The notes: generated from the sequence alone by a model not told the origin. A DNA stretch of 7,573 nucleotides from an uncultured Bacteroidota bacterium (GCA_946480675.1 CAMLKS010000112.1:1-7573), one strand, 5' to 3'. Counted from the first letter of the stretch, positions 1-5,501 are shown. A program made the numbers and translations.

Positions 1-42
1 GGACTGCCTACTAACTAACAGCGGGGTATGTGATCATGCAAT

Positions 43-906
43 ATGTTATCTGTTATGGGAGAAAACTCGGGGCAAAAACAATCAATATACACTTCTGTAT
101 CACAGCGGGCAATAACCGGCATCCTGCTTGTAATAGCCATTAGCATTTCATTGCTCAGCGGGCCCTACGGATTGTTACTTTTAGCATTGGTTATCAATTA
201 CCAAACCACCAGAGAATACTATCAACTGATACAACGTTCCGGATACACTCCACAGAAAACTGTAGGGCAAACAGTTGGACTGTTGATTATTTTGATATCG
301 TGGGCTGTCATCACTAAAGTGAATGCTCCGAAGATATTGTCGCTTATTCTGCCGTTACTTACTTCGTTTCTTTTTTTCGAATTATTCAGGGAAAAATCAA
401 CGCCTATACAAAATGCAGCACTCACTTTGCTAAGCATTGTATGGATAAGTATGCCGTTGGCGACATTCCTGTGTATTGGCTTTTTGCCGGCTAAAACGAT
501 GGAATATAACCCACTATTGAACCTTGGCTATTTCGTGATTTTATGGTTTGGAGATACCGGCGCTTACCTGGTAGGCATGGCCATGGGGAAGAACAGTTTA
601 TTTAAACGTATCTCTCCCCGAAAAACAATCGAAGGCAGTGTAGGCGGCTTGATCGCCGCCCTCTCCGCAGCATTGCTGAATGCGGCCGTGTTCGGCAGGC
701 TTGAGATGGGCCAGTGGTTATTGCTGGCCTTTATCATCAACCTGTCGGGTACTTTTGGCGATTTTGCCAAATCAATGTTGAAAAGAAGTGTCCATGTAAA
801 AGATGCCGGTAATCTGCTACCGGGGCATGGTGGTTTTCTCGACCGTTTCGATTCGCTTATCGGGTCTGCACCATTTGCATTTATCTACCTTTTCTTTTAT
901 GCATAA
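43..906 (+). CDS. cdsA: Phosphatidate cytidylyltransferase (CDP-diglyceride synthase)
   Basis: Integral membrane enzyme that converts phosphatidic acid and CTP to CDP-diacylglycerol, the branch point of phospholipid synthesis. The 287-residue length is normal for the family. The complete CdsA signature lies at residues 244-270: S244, K247-R248, K253-D254, then the H262-G263-G264 triad and D267-R268-x-D270. Two further conserved stretches are GDTGAY at about 170-175 and SPRKTIEG at 191-198. The rest is a series of about eight hydrophobic segments between residues 22 and 286. The start is uncertain: ATG at 43 and an in-frame ATG at 55 are both possible, neither has a Shine-Dalgarno sequence, and the frame is closed upstream by stops at 16-18 and 31-33. 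The next gene begins inside its last codons, so the two are almost certainly co-transcribed. The upstream promoter lies outside the window or in the first 42 bases, where I see none. Confidence 0.95.
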   Translation: MLSVMGENSGQKQSIYTSVSQRAITGILLVIAISISLLSGPYGLLLLALVINYQTTREYYQLIQRSGYTPQKTVGQTVGLLIILISWAVITKVNAPKILSLILPLLTSFLFFELFREKSTPIQNAALTLLSIVWISMPLATFLCIGFLPAKTMEYNPLLNLGYFVILWFGDTGAYLVGMAMGKNSLFKRISPRKTIEGSVGGLIAALSAALLNAAVFGRLEMGQWLLLAFIINLSGTFGDFAKSMLKRSVHVKDAGNLLPGHGGFLDRFDSLIGSAPFAFIYLFFYA

Positions 907-1468
907 GGGCGCTTATTATATTATTAATGCAATTACGGTTTACCGGTTATTGGCTTCGGTTCTCTTGTTTTATTTTATTGTTACAGCAAGAAATGATTTG
1001 TACAAATGGTTTTTGGCATTTAGCTTTTTAACTGATCTCATTGATGGATGGTTGGCAAGGAAGTATAAAGTGGTAAGTGTTTTTGGCGCAAAAATGGATT
1101 CCATGGCCGACGATTTAACCTTTCTGATGGCAGCTATTGGTATATTCGTATTTAAGCCGGCTTTTATTCTCCATGAAATTTTTCCGATTGCTGTGCTGCT
1201 TATTCTTTATGTATTACAAGTTGCCCTGGCGCTGGCCCGTTATGGAAGGCTTAGTAGTTTTCATACCTATCTCGCTAAATTCGCAACGTTACTTCAGGGT
1301 ACATTTTTTATTTTGCTTTTCTTCTTGCCTGCATGGCCCGTATGGCTGTTTCATATCGCCGTCGCAATTACAGTGCTGGATCTTATTGAGGAGATCATAT
1401 TGGTAGTTATATTGCCCGAATGGCAGCCGGACGTGAAAGGGCTGTATTGGGTGCTCCATAGCAAATAG
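899..1468 (+). CDS. CDP-alcohol phosphatidyltransferase family protein (PgsA-like)
   Basis: Membrane enzyme that transfers the phosphatidyl group of CDP-diacylglycerol to an alcohol acceptor, releasing CMP. The family signature is complete: D46-x-x-D49-G50-x-x-A53-R54, then G63-x3-D67-x3-D71, the Mg-binding catalytic site. Hydrophobic segments surround it. I chose the ATG at 899 (189 residues), which overlaps the end of the cytidylyltransferase by 8 bp. An in-frame ATG at 803 exists, but it would add 32 residues read from inside the upstream gene, with no family resemblance. The 189-residue length suits PgsA (glycerol-3-phosphate acceptor), but the motif does not reveal the acceptor, so inositol or another alcohol is possible and I give no symbol. 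The overlap with the gene that makes its substrate argues for translational coupling. Base composition is more AT-rich than in the upstream gene. Confidence 0.88.
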   Translation: MHKGAYYIINAITVYRLLASVLLFYFIVTARNDLYKWFLAFSFLTDLIDGWLARKYKVVSVFGAKMDSMADDLTFLMAAIGIFVFKPAFILHEIFPIAVLLILYVLQVALALARYGRLSSFHTYLAKFATLLQGTFFILLFFLPAWPVWLFHIAVAITVLDLIEEIILVVILPEWQPDVKGLYWVLHSK

Positions 1469-1485
1469 TAATACTTAATATCACC

Positions 1486-1550
1486 AACCGGCCGGCGTCC
1501 TCCTCGGTGGGTAGCTGCTCCGTTCAGCTCATCCCTACCTTCCGATTAGG
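1486..1550. other. GC-rich, hairpin-forming intergenic element
   Basis: This stretch is clearly more GC-rich than the AT-rich DNA on both sides. It contains the palindrome CCGGCCGG (1488-1495). It also has an imperfect long stem: CGGTGGGTAG (1505-1514) pairs with CTACCTTCCG (1535-1544) with one mismatch and one G-U pair, and CCT (1502-1504) with AGG (1548-1550) extends it across a bulge. A competing inner hairpin pairs AGCTG (1513-1517) with CAGCT (1525-1529). It could be a structured 3' or 5' untranslated region, a small RNA, or an extragenic repeat. I recognise no Rfam-type consensus in it and cannot choose. Confidence 0.4.
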
Positions 1551-1553
1551 CTG

Positions 1554-1583
1554 ACATCAGTCATTTAGTAGAATGACTGATGT
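1554..1583 (+). terminator. Perfect 12-bp inverted repeat, probable terminator of the phospholipid unit
   Basis: ACATCAGTCATT (1554-1565) and AATGACTGATGT (1572-1583) are exact reverse complements around a six-base loop. The repeat lies 86 bp after the phosphatidyltransferase stop and before the next gene's promoter region. The stem has few G-C pairs and is followed by TTATACTGTC and then AT-rich sequence rather than a clean U run. It is therefore an atypical intrinsic terminator; a binding site for a dimeric regulator is the alternative. Confidence 0.5.
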
Positions 1584-1621
1584 TATACTGTCTATTTATT
1601 ATTATTTCAATATTTGCTTAC

Positions 1622-1637
1622 GTTACTGAACAGTAAC
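1622..1637. promoter_or_regulatory. 16-bp palindrome upstream of the REC-CRP regulator (candidate operator)
   Basis: GTTACTG and CAGTAAC are exact 7-bp inverted arms around a central AA, 34 bp before the regulator's start codon. The size and symmetry suit a dimeric helix-turn-helix protein such as the CRP/FNR-type product of the next gene, which suggests autoregulation. Just upstream, AATATTTG at 1609-1616 resembles the Bacteroidota -7 element TAnnTTTG with one mismatch. If that is the promoter, the palindrome overlaps the transcription start and binding would repress. The palindrome is directly visible; its role is inferred. Confidence 0.45.
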
Positions 1638-1671
1638 AGTAAGGGATATTTTTTCACATCAAACCAATTTT

Positions 1672-2742
1672 ATGGCCACAATTCTTGTAATTGAAGACGA
1701 GGAGGATATTCGTCTCAACCTGGCAGAGCTACTAACATTGGCACAGCATAATGTGCTTACTGCAGCTAATGGAAAAGAAGGTGTTGAATTGGCTCAAACA
1801 GAGCAGCCTGACCTGATTATCAGCGATATTACGATGCCATGTATCGATGGATTCGGTGTATTGCATATTCTCAAGAAGCATTCGGCAACAAAAGAGATAC
1901 CTTTTATTTTTCTGACTTCAAAAAGTGAGATGGGCAATCTTAGAATGGCTATGAATCTTGGCGCTAATGATTACATAATCAAGCCTTTTGAGGGCAGTGA
2001 TTTGCTATCTGCAGTAGAGGCACGCGTTAAAATGAATAGCAATGTCTCTTCACCTCAGGCACCTGTAATGTCCATACCTGGAAATGAACTATTGACAATC
2101 CCTACAGTGGCTGTTTCCCAAAATCCTTTGATGCAGCTGATGGAGGCGTGCGATGTTATGGAATATAGCCGTAAACAGGTTATTTATAAAGAAGGTAGCA
2201 CACCAAGGTTTTTATATTTTATTAAGAAGGGGAAAGTCAGGACTTATAAAAGTCATGAAGATGGAAAAGATTTGGTAATGGGTCTGTATGGTGAAGAGGA
2301 TTTTATTGGCTATGCCCCATTACTCGAAGGTGTATTTCATATCGAAACAGCGGAAGCAACCGAAGATGTTGAGTTGGTTTTGATACCGAAAACTGAGTTT
2401 GAAAAACACATAGAGCGGTGCCCGGAGGTTATGAAGCATTTTATTGCCATACTGGCCAGAAACCTAATGGAGAAAGAAGACCAATTGTTGAGCGTAGCGT
2501 ATAGTACACTTCGGAAAAAGGTGGCAGGGGCGCTTGTGTCATTAGGTAAAAAATACCACAAACAACGAGAGGGAAATTATACTATCAATATGAGCAGGGA
2601 TGAATTGGCTTCAATTGCCGGCACTGCTACAGAATCTTTGATACGTACGCTGACAGAGTTTAAACACGAGAAACTTATTGATATGAACAACGGGGCTATT
2701 TCCATACTTAACAATCAAAAACTGGAACACTTGATAAGATAG
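1672..2742 (+). CDS. Response regulator with receiver and CRP/FNR-type DNA-binding domains
   Basis: Cytoplasmic two-component transcription regulator of 356 residues. Receiver domain at about residues 3-118: acidic pocket E8/D9, phospho-acceptor D52 in DITMP, switch T82, and K104-P105 in IKPF. A linker of about 25 residues leads to a cyclic-nucleotide-binding-type beta barrel at about 155-270 (IYKEGSTPRFLYFIKKGKVR at 171-190). A CRP-type winged helix-turn-helix follows at about 275-350. Its recognition helix carries E321 and R325, in the positions of the DNA-contacting Glu and Arg of CRP and FNR. The barrel lacks the Arg-Ser/Thr pair that grips cAMP in CRP, and there is no FNR-type cysteine cluster (only C57, C160, C250). 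Phosphorylation is thus the likely input. No histidine kinase is adjacent, so the partner is an orphan or distant kinase. The gene has its own upstream palindrome and a terminator at 2831, so it is probably monocistronic. Target genes are unknown. Confidence 0.92.
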   Translation: MATILVIEDEEDIRLNLAELLTLAQHNVLTAANGKEGVELAQTEQPDLIISDITMPCIDGFGVLHILKKHSATKEIPFIFLTSKSEMGNLRMAMNLGANDYIIKPFEGSDLLSAVEARVKMNSNVSSPQAPVMSIPGNELLTIPTVAVSQNPLMQLMEACDVMEYSRKQVIYKEGSTPRFLYFIKKGKVRTYKSHEDGKDLVMGLYGEEDFIGYAPLLEGVFHIETAEATEDVELVLIPKTEFEKHIERCPEVMKHFIAILARNLMEKEDQLLSVAYSTLRKKVAGALVSLGKKYHKQREGNYTINMSRDELASIAGTATESLIRTLTEFKHEKLIDMNNGAISILNNQKLEHLIR

Positions 2743-2830
2743 TAAGCATTCAGAAGTCGGGAAGTAAGGTGTTCTCATGCTATCTGCTTTTAAATGCAAT
2801 ACAGAAACACCATCTGTTTTGAACAATAAG

Positions 2831-2854
2831 AAAGCCGCCTTACAGGGCGGCTTT
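2831..2854. terminator. Bidirectional terminator between convergent genes
   Basis: AAAGCCGCC (2831-2839) and GGCGGCTTT (2846-2854) form a perfect GC-rich 9-bp stem with a six-base loop. It is placed 88 bp after the regulator's stop and 27 bp beyond the end of the convergent secreted-protein gene. The A-rich 5' arm and T-rich 3' arm give U residues on both strands, and the - strand continues as CTTTCTTATT. Confidence 0.85.
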
Positions 2855-2881
2855 ACACGATATCTATCTACTCAAAAAAGA

Positions 2882-3418
2882 CTATGGTTGTGTAGCTGTG
2901 TAAACTACATTAGCTGTATATGTACCACCTGGCAGTGAGAAGCCCGGAGTGGCCTTATATTTTACAGCAAAGGTGCGGTTGCCGCCGGGGCTACCCCAGT
3001 TGATGATAGTAGCAGAACCTGATGGTATGCTGGCGTAGTTGTTGTAAGAAAGGCTACCGCCGGTATTGTTATTCACCACCATCATTTGCAGCACGTTGGC
3101 AATGGCTACTACCGGCGCAGGCGATGCCGATCCTGTGTATGTAAAGTTTTGCGTGTTGGTCATCATAGAAACATTAAAGTTTTTATTAGACTGTACCAGC
3201 ATTTGCTGTTCGCCAGAGATAACACCGTTTGCAAAATCGTTCACTGTATTGAAGTCCAGGTCAACAGTTCCGCCGGTGCGGCCACCATCTACGAAAGTGA
3301 TAGAAATGGCATTTGCCAGGTTTAGCTTAACTGTTTGTGTAGCTGATGATGATGCGTTTTGAGCTTTTGCCATGTAAGCTGAAGCAAGGATGAAGGCAAT
3401 TGCAAGAATCTTTTTCAT
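2882..3418 (-). CDS. Secreted beta-rich protein of unknown function
   Basis: A 178-residue protein with a clear Sec signal peptide: MKK, a hydrophobic core at about 4-15, and probable cleavage after AKA (residue 19). There is no lipobox cysteine and no cysteine elsewhere. The mature part is rich in Asn, Thr, Ser, Gly and Val with alternating hydrophobic residues. It ends in PGGTYTANVVYTATQP, the kind of final beta-strand seen in fimbrial-like or adhesin-like beta-sandwich proteins. I cannot name the family. A surface or periplasmic structural protein is a reasonable guess, an enzyme is not. I chose the ATG at 3418 because it opens directly on the signal peptide; the longer reading from 3499 adds 27 polar residues translated from the CAAACA-repeat leader and is not credible. 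The leader and the repeat array upstream suggest strong, regulated expression. Transcription should end at the hairpin at 2831-2854. Confidence 0.85.
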   Translation of the reverse strand: MKKILAIAFILASAYMAKAQNASSSATQTVKLNLANAISITFVDGGRTGGTVDLDFNTVNDFANGVISGEQQMLVQSNKNFNVSMMTNTQNFTYTGSASPAPVVAIANVLQMMVVNNNTGGSLSYNNYASIPSGSATIINWGSPGGNRTFAVKYKATPGFSLPGGTYTANVVYTATQP

Positions 3419-3422
3419 TGTA

Positions 3423-3458
3423 TGTTTGTTTGTCTGTTTGTTGTTGTTTGTTCGTTTG
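3423..3458 (-). repeat. CAAACA-type repeat in the leader of the secreted-protein gene
   Basis: On the + strand this reads as degenerate TGTTTG/TTG units; on the transcribed - strand it is CAAACA/CAA units ending a few bases before the ATG at 3418. The leader is therefore A/C-rich and unstructured, with no Shine-Dalgarno sequence. Unstructured A-rich leaders favour initiation in Bacteroidota, where ribosomes make little use of Shine-Dalgarno pairing. A shorter version precedes the small ORF at 3805. Confidence 0.7.
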
Positions 3459-3510
3459 ATGATGTAAAGGTGCAACGGCTTTTGAAATACTTGTATCAAA
3501 ACACTGGGTG

Positions 3511-3549
3511 TTAACAGCAGCTTAGGAAGCGGTTAACAAACGGCTAACA
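3511..3549 (+). promoter_or_regulatory. Four direct repeats with 11-bp phasing (Pho-box-like array)
   Basis: TTAACA (3511), TTAGGA (3522), TTAACA (3533) and CTAACA (3544) begin exactly 11 bp apart, separated by GCAGC, AGCGG and AACGG. Hexamers of the TTAACA type repeated every 11 bp are the known binding architecture of PhoB/PhoP and other OmpR-family regulators. The array lies about 50-90 bp upstream of the probable start of the secreted-protein transcript (- strand). The repeats read on the opposite strand to that gene. The pattern is directly visible; the regulator and the target are inferred. Confidence 0.5.
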
Positions 3550-3554
3550 AATGA

Positions 3555-3580
3555 AAAGGCAGGTAGCAATACCTGCCTTT
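3555..3580 (-). terminator. 11-bp stem terminator for leftward transcription
   Basis: AAAGGCAGGTA (3555-3565) and TACCTGCCTTT (3570-3580) pair perfectly around a four-base loop. On the - strand the stem is followed by a U-rich tail (CTTTTCATTTG). The + strand has only three T and then an A9 run further on, so leftward termination is more likely. No + strand gene ends here. It would stop read-through from the glycosyltransferase or the candidate small RNA before it enters the secreted-protein promoter region. Confidence 0.65.
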
Positions 3581-3586
3581 GTACGC

Positions 3587-3706
3587 AAAAAAAAATCCTC
3601 AGATGCCCGGCTTGCCTTTAGACCGTTTTTTCAGTGTAACCTGCACTTAGTTGGCGGACTGCGATGAACAGTTATATCTGTTGCTATAAAGATATGGCCT
3701 GAGGGG
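3587..3706 (-). ncRNA. Candidate small RNA with closing stem and U9 tail
   Basis: Read on the - strand, CCTCAG-GCC near the 5' end (complement of 3696-3704) can pair with GGC-AT-CTGAGG (complement of 3597-3607). This gives a 9-bp closing stem with a two-base bulge around about 90 nt, followed by A and nine U (complement of 3587-3595). Inside, AACAG/CTGTT and AGTGT/GCACT can form small hairpins. TACAATTG (complement of 3707-3714) resembles the -7 element with one mismatch and would start transcription close to the closing stem. A free-standing RNA of about 120 nt fits; the alternative is the structured 3' untranslated end of the glycosyltransferase mRNA. It does not carry the SRP RNA core motif, and I see no basis for calling it 6S RNA. 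Confidence 0.3.
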
Positions 3707-3712
3707 CAATTG

Positions 3713-3752
3713 TAAACGTGTTGTTAACGAAGCACAGTTGATTGTGTTAACG
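3713..3752 (+). promoter_or_regulatory. Second TTAACG direct-repeat array upstream of the small ORF
   Basis: TGTTAACGAA occurs twice (3722-3731 and 3745-3754), 23 bp or about two helical turns apart. A related TAAACG at 3713 is 11 bp before the first TTAACG. The last copy overlaps the -33 region of the promoter at 3742-3773, as expected for an activator that contacts RNA polymerase. The unit resembles the TTAACA hexamers at 3511-3549, so one regulator may bind both. Phasing here is 11, then 23 bp, so it is less regular. Confidence 0.4.
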
Positions 3753-3773
3753 AAATGGTGTGAATTATATTTG
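3742..3773 (+). promoter_or_regulatory. Bacteroidota-type promoter of the small ORF
   Basis: TATATTTG (3766-3773) matches the -7 consensus TAnnTTTG exactly. TTG at 3742-3744 lies 21 bp upstream in the position of the -33 element. Transcription should begin around 3778-3781 in TCATCAAAC, leaving an A/C-rich leader of about 25 nt before the ATG at 3805. Confidence 0.65.
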
Positions 3774-3804
3774 TGTCATCAAACAACAAACAAAAACTTA
3801 CAAG

Positions 3805-3882
3805 ATGTTACAAGCTGCTGCAATAGAAATGCCTTCCGTTTACGAAGAGATCATCAATAGCCTGATGATAGAGCTGAACTAA
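3805..3882 (+). CDS. Candidate small protein (25 aa)
   Basis: A short ORF that begins MLQAAAIEMP and ends SLMIELN, acidic with a hydrophobic C-terminal half and no signal peptide. I do not recognise it. Support comes from its context: a consensus promoter 30 bp upstream, a TTAACG repeat array before that, and an A-rich leader that starts like the leader of the secreted-protein gene. TTACAAG is repeated on both sides of the ATG. Its stop codon interlocks with that of the convergent glycosyltransferase (4-bp overlap), and no terminator follows on this strand, so its transcript would run antisense into that gene. It may be a real microprotein, a leader peptide or toxin-like peptide, the coding part of a dual-function RNA, or a fragment of a lost gene. 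Codon evidence is too short to help. Confidence 0.4.
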   Translation: MLQAAAIEMPSVYEEIINSLMIELN

Positions 3883-5501
3883 ACCCCTTTGTTCCGCCTG
3901 AAGATGAGGATACAATCTTCACTTTTAGGACGGTACGCCTGTGCATCCTTTCCCCAAACTATAGTTGAAGCACTTTCTGCCCATATATCCGCTATGCCTT
4001 CCAGGTGGTAATGGGCAGGCGAATATTTGAAGAACCACTCCATAATGTTATTGGGCGATTCCGGCTTGGGTGCCCAGGAGCTATTGACCTTGCAAAAGAC
4101 TAGTATCTCCGGTTTGGTCGCTTCAATTTCCTTTATCATTTCCTGCTGCATCTTTACATTATAAGGGTGCAGTTCCATAAGGCTGTAGGTGTATATATAA
4201 CCTGTAGCTGATTTTCTATCTGCATAAAAAAGTATCTGCGGCTCTGAGCCCAGTATGGCTATCTTATCGGCAGGCTTTGTATGCTGCCTGATGTAGCTGC
4301 CCAGTTCGGGCGATTCTGCAAAAGGGTTGGCGCCATACAGGTTCTTCGATATGTCTTCGGGTGTATCGCTGAAATAATAGCTGCCATCCGTAGCAAAAGC
4401 CATACCGGCAATGAGGATAATAGCCATGGCGGGCAAGGTAATGCCCTGCTGTTTAAGCCTTTGCTGTAAGGAGTAGATAGCTATGCCGGTTAGCAACGCT
4501 ACAGACGGCAACACTGTGATGAAATAATGCTGGCGAAAATAAAAGCCGGGGCAGATGCTGGCAAAAGAAAAAAGCAGAAAGACCATAGTAAATATCCGCT
4601 GCAGCCTGTTGTAGCTGCCTGTAAACAAGAGTACTAGCCCCGCCACAGAAAGCAGGCCTACAATACTATACGCTTTCAGTATCGGTACAAAAGAAGCACT
4701 GAAGAGCTCCATACCGGCACCCCATGAAATATTACCTGCGTAACTGCGGGCATAAGTTACAGTCCAGAACCAGAAGGTATCCCATGCGCCACCTGCGTAT
4801 ACCATCATCAGTACCAATAAATAGGGTATGGCTGCGCCCAACAGGTAAAGAAACAAATATCTTATCCATTGGCTGCGATTGGTAACGGCAGCTAATAAAA
4901 CGACCCCACCAAACAGGATAAAAAAAACAGCCTGTTGCTTCATTATAAACGCCAACCCCATCATCAGCCCGAAAAGCAGGGCTTGTGGAACCGTATGCTT
5001 TTGCACAAATCCGGCAAATACATAAAGCCCCAGCGATACAAACAGCAATACAAAGTGTGTGGCATGTGCTGCGAACCCAAACAGTTCGGGGCTGAGTGCC
5101 ATCAACCCGTATAGCGAAGCTGCAACCAATGCTACCGTGGCATTGAAGAGTTTTTTGATGCTGAAGAACAACAATAGTATCGTAACCAGGTTGACTAGCA
5201 TCAGCCCGATATGTATGCCAGTCACCGACTTGCCGAATATAGCCATAATGGCCGCATACATGAAGTACGTACCTGGCAGCTTCATATTGTAGGCTTCTTC
5301 ATAAGGTATCACCCCTTGCAATAGCTGCCTGCCTGCATAAGCATATTCCCCTTCATCCCGTTCCAGCGGAACAGACAGCAAACGGATGCGCACCCATATT
5401 ATCAGCAGCATGATGATACCTAAAAGGATGGTATGCCAATTGACAGTAGCCGCAGGTGATGGTGCGGCAGGAGTGGTGGGGCCGGGATGTTTCTTGCTCA
5501 T
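3879..5501 (-). CDS. GT39/PMT-type membrane glycosyltransferase (ArnT-like)
   Basis: A 540-residue polytopic protein of the GT-C fold. Such enzymes move a sugar from a polyprenyl-phosphate donor onto a lipid, glycan or protein at the outer face of the inner membrane. After a Pro-rich cytoplasmic N-terminus (about 1-20) come some 11-12 hydrophobic segments between residues 23 and 371. The first periplasmic loop carries the family hallmark: E47-R-D49-E50-G-E-Y, followed by GRQLLQGVIPY and K74-x-P76-G77. D49/E50 are the expected catalytic or metal-binding acids. PGFYFRQHYF at 318-327 is another family-type loop. The last 165 residues or so form a soluble domain. Acceptor and donor cannot be read from sequence; lipid A, O-antigen-like glycan or protein glycosylation are all possible. 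The gene is transcribed alone, divergent from the FMN reductase. The - strand has a TATATTTA element at 5520-5527 as a weak promoter candidate. Confidence 0.88.
   Translation of the reverse strand: MSKKHPGPTTPAAPSPAATVNWHTILLGIIMLLIIWVRIRLLSVPLERDEGEYAYAGRQLLQGVIPYEEAYNMKLPGTYFMYAAIMAIFGKSVTGIHIGLMLVNLVTILLLFFSIKKLFNATVALVAASLYGLMALSPELFGFAAHATHFVLLFVSLGLYVFAGFVQKHTVPQALLFGLMMGLAFIMKQQAVFFILFGGVVLLAAVTNRSQWIRYLFLYLLGAAIPYLLVLMMVYAGGAWDTFWFWTVTYARSYAGNISWGAGMELFSASFVPILKAYSIVGLLSVAGLVLLFTGSYNRLQRIFTMVFLLFSFASICPGFYFRQHYFITVLPSVALLTGIAIYSLQQRLKQQGITLPAMAIILIAGMAFATDGSYYFSDTPEDISKNLYGANPFAESPELGSYIRQHTKPADKIAILGSEPQILFYADRKSATGYIYTYSLMELHPYNVKMQQEMIKEIEATKPEILVFCKVNSSWAPKPESPNNIMEWFFKYSPAHYHLEGIADIWAESASTIVWGKDAQAYRPKSEDCILIFRRNKGV

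Noticed and set aside
1..42. End of an upstream gene at the left edge
   Set aside because: Frames close at 10-12 and 16-18, or run only to about 113 inside the cytidylyltransferase gene; too little sequence to recognise any product.
803..898. A longer N-terminus for the phosphatidyltransferase from the ATG at 803
   Set aside because: The extra 32 residues are read out of frame through the conserved signature of the cytidylyltransferase and do not resemble the family; the ATG at 899 gives a normal N-terminus.
2768..2808. Inverted GGTGTT and AACACC after the regulator gene as a terminator
   Set aside because: The arms are six bases with a loop of nearly 30; the strong stem at 2831-2854 explains termination better.
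3066..3362. + strand open frames (98 and 79 codons) antisense to the secreted-protein gene
   Set aside because: The - strand frame has a signal peptide and coherent beta-type composition; the + frames show no domain, no promoter and Cys/Arg-rich shadow composition.
3423..3458. Tandem TGTTTG units as a possible CRISPR or minisatellite
   Set aside because: Units are only 3-6 bases, degenerate, and without spacers; position directly before a start codon fits an A-rich leader.
3555..3581. A + strand promoter, TGCCTTTG (3574-3581), served by the 3511 repeat array
   Set aside because: It is one mismatch from the -7 consensus but lies inside the 3' arm of a perfect terminator hairpin, and no gene follows for over 200 bp; kept only as a remote possibility.
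3587..3706. Identification of the structured - strand segment as SRP RNA, 6S RNA or tmRNA
   Set aside because: The SRP core motif and a tmRNA tag frame are absent, and length and internal structure do not let me claim 6S RNA.
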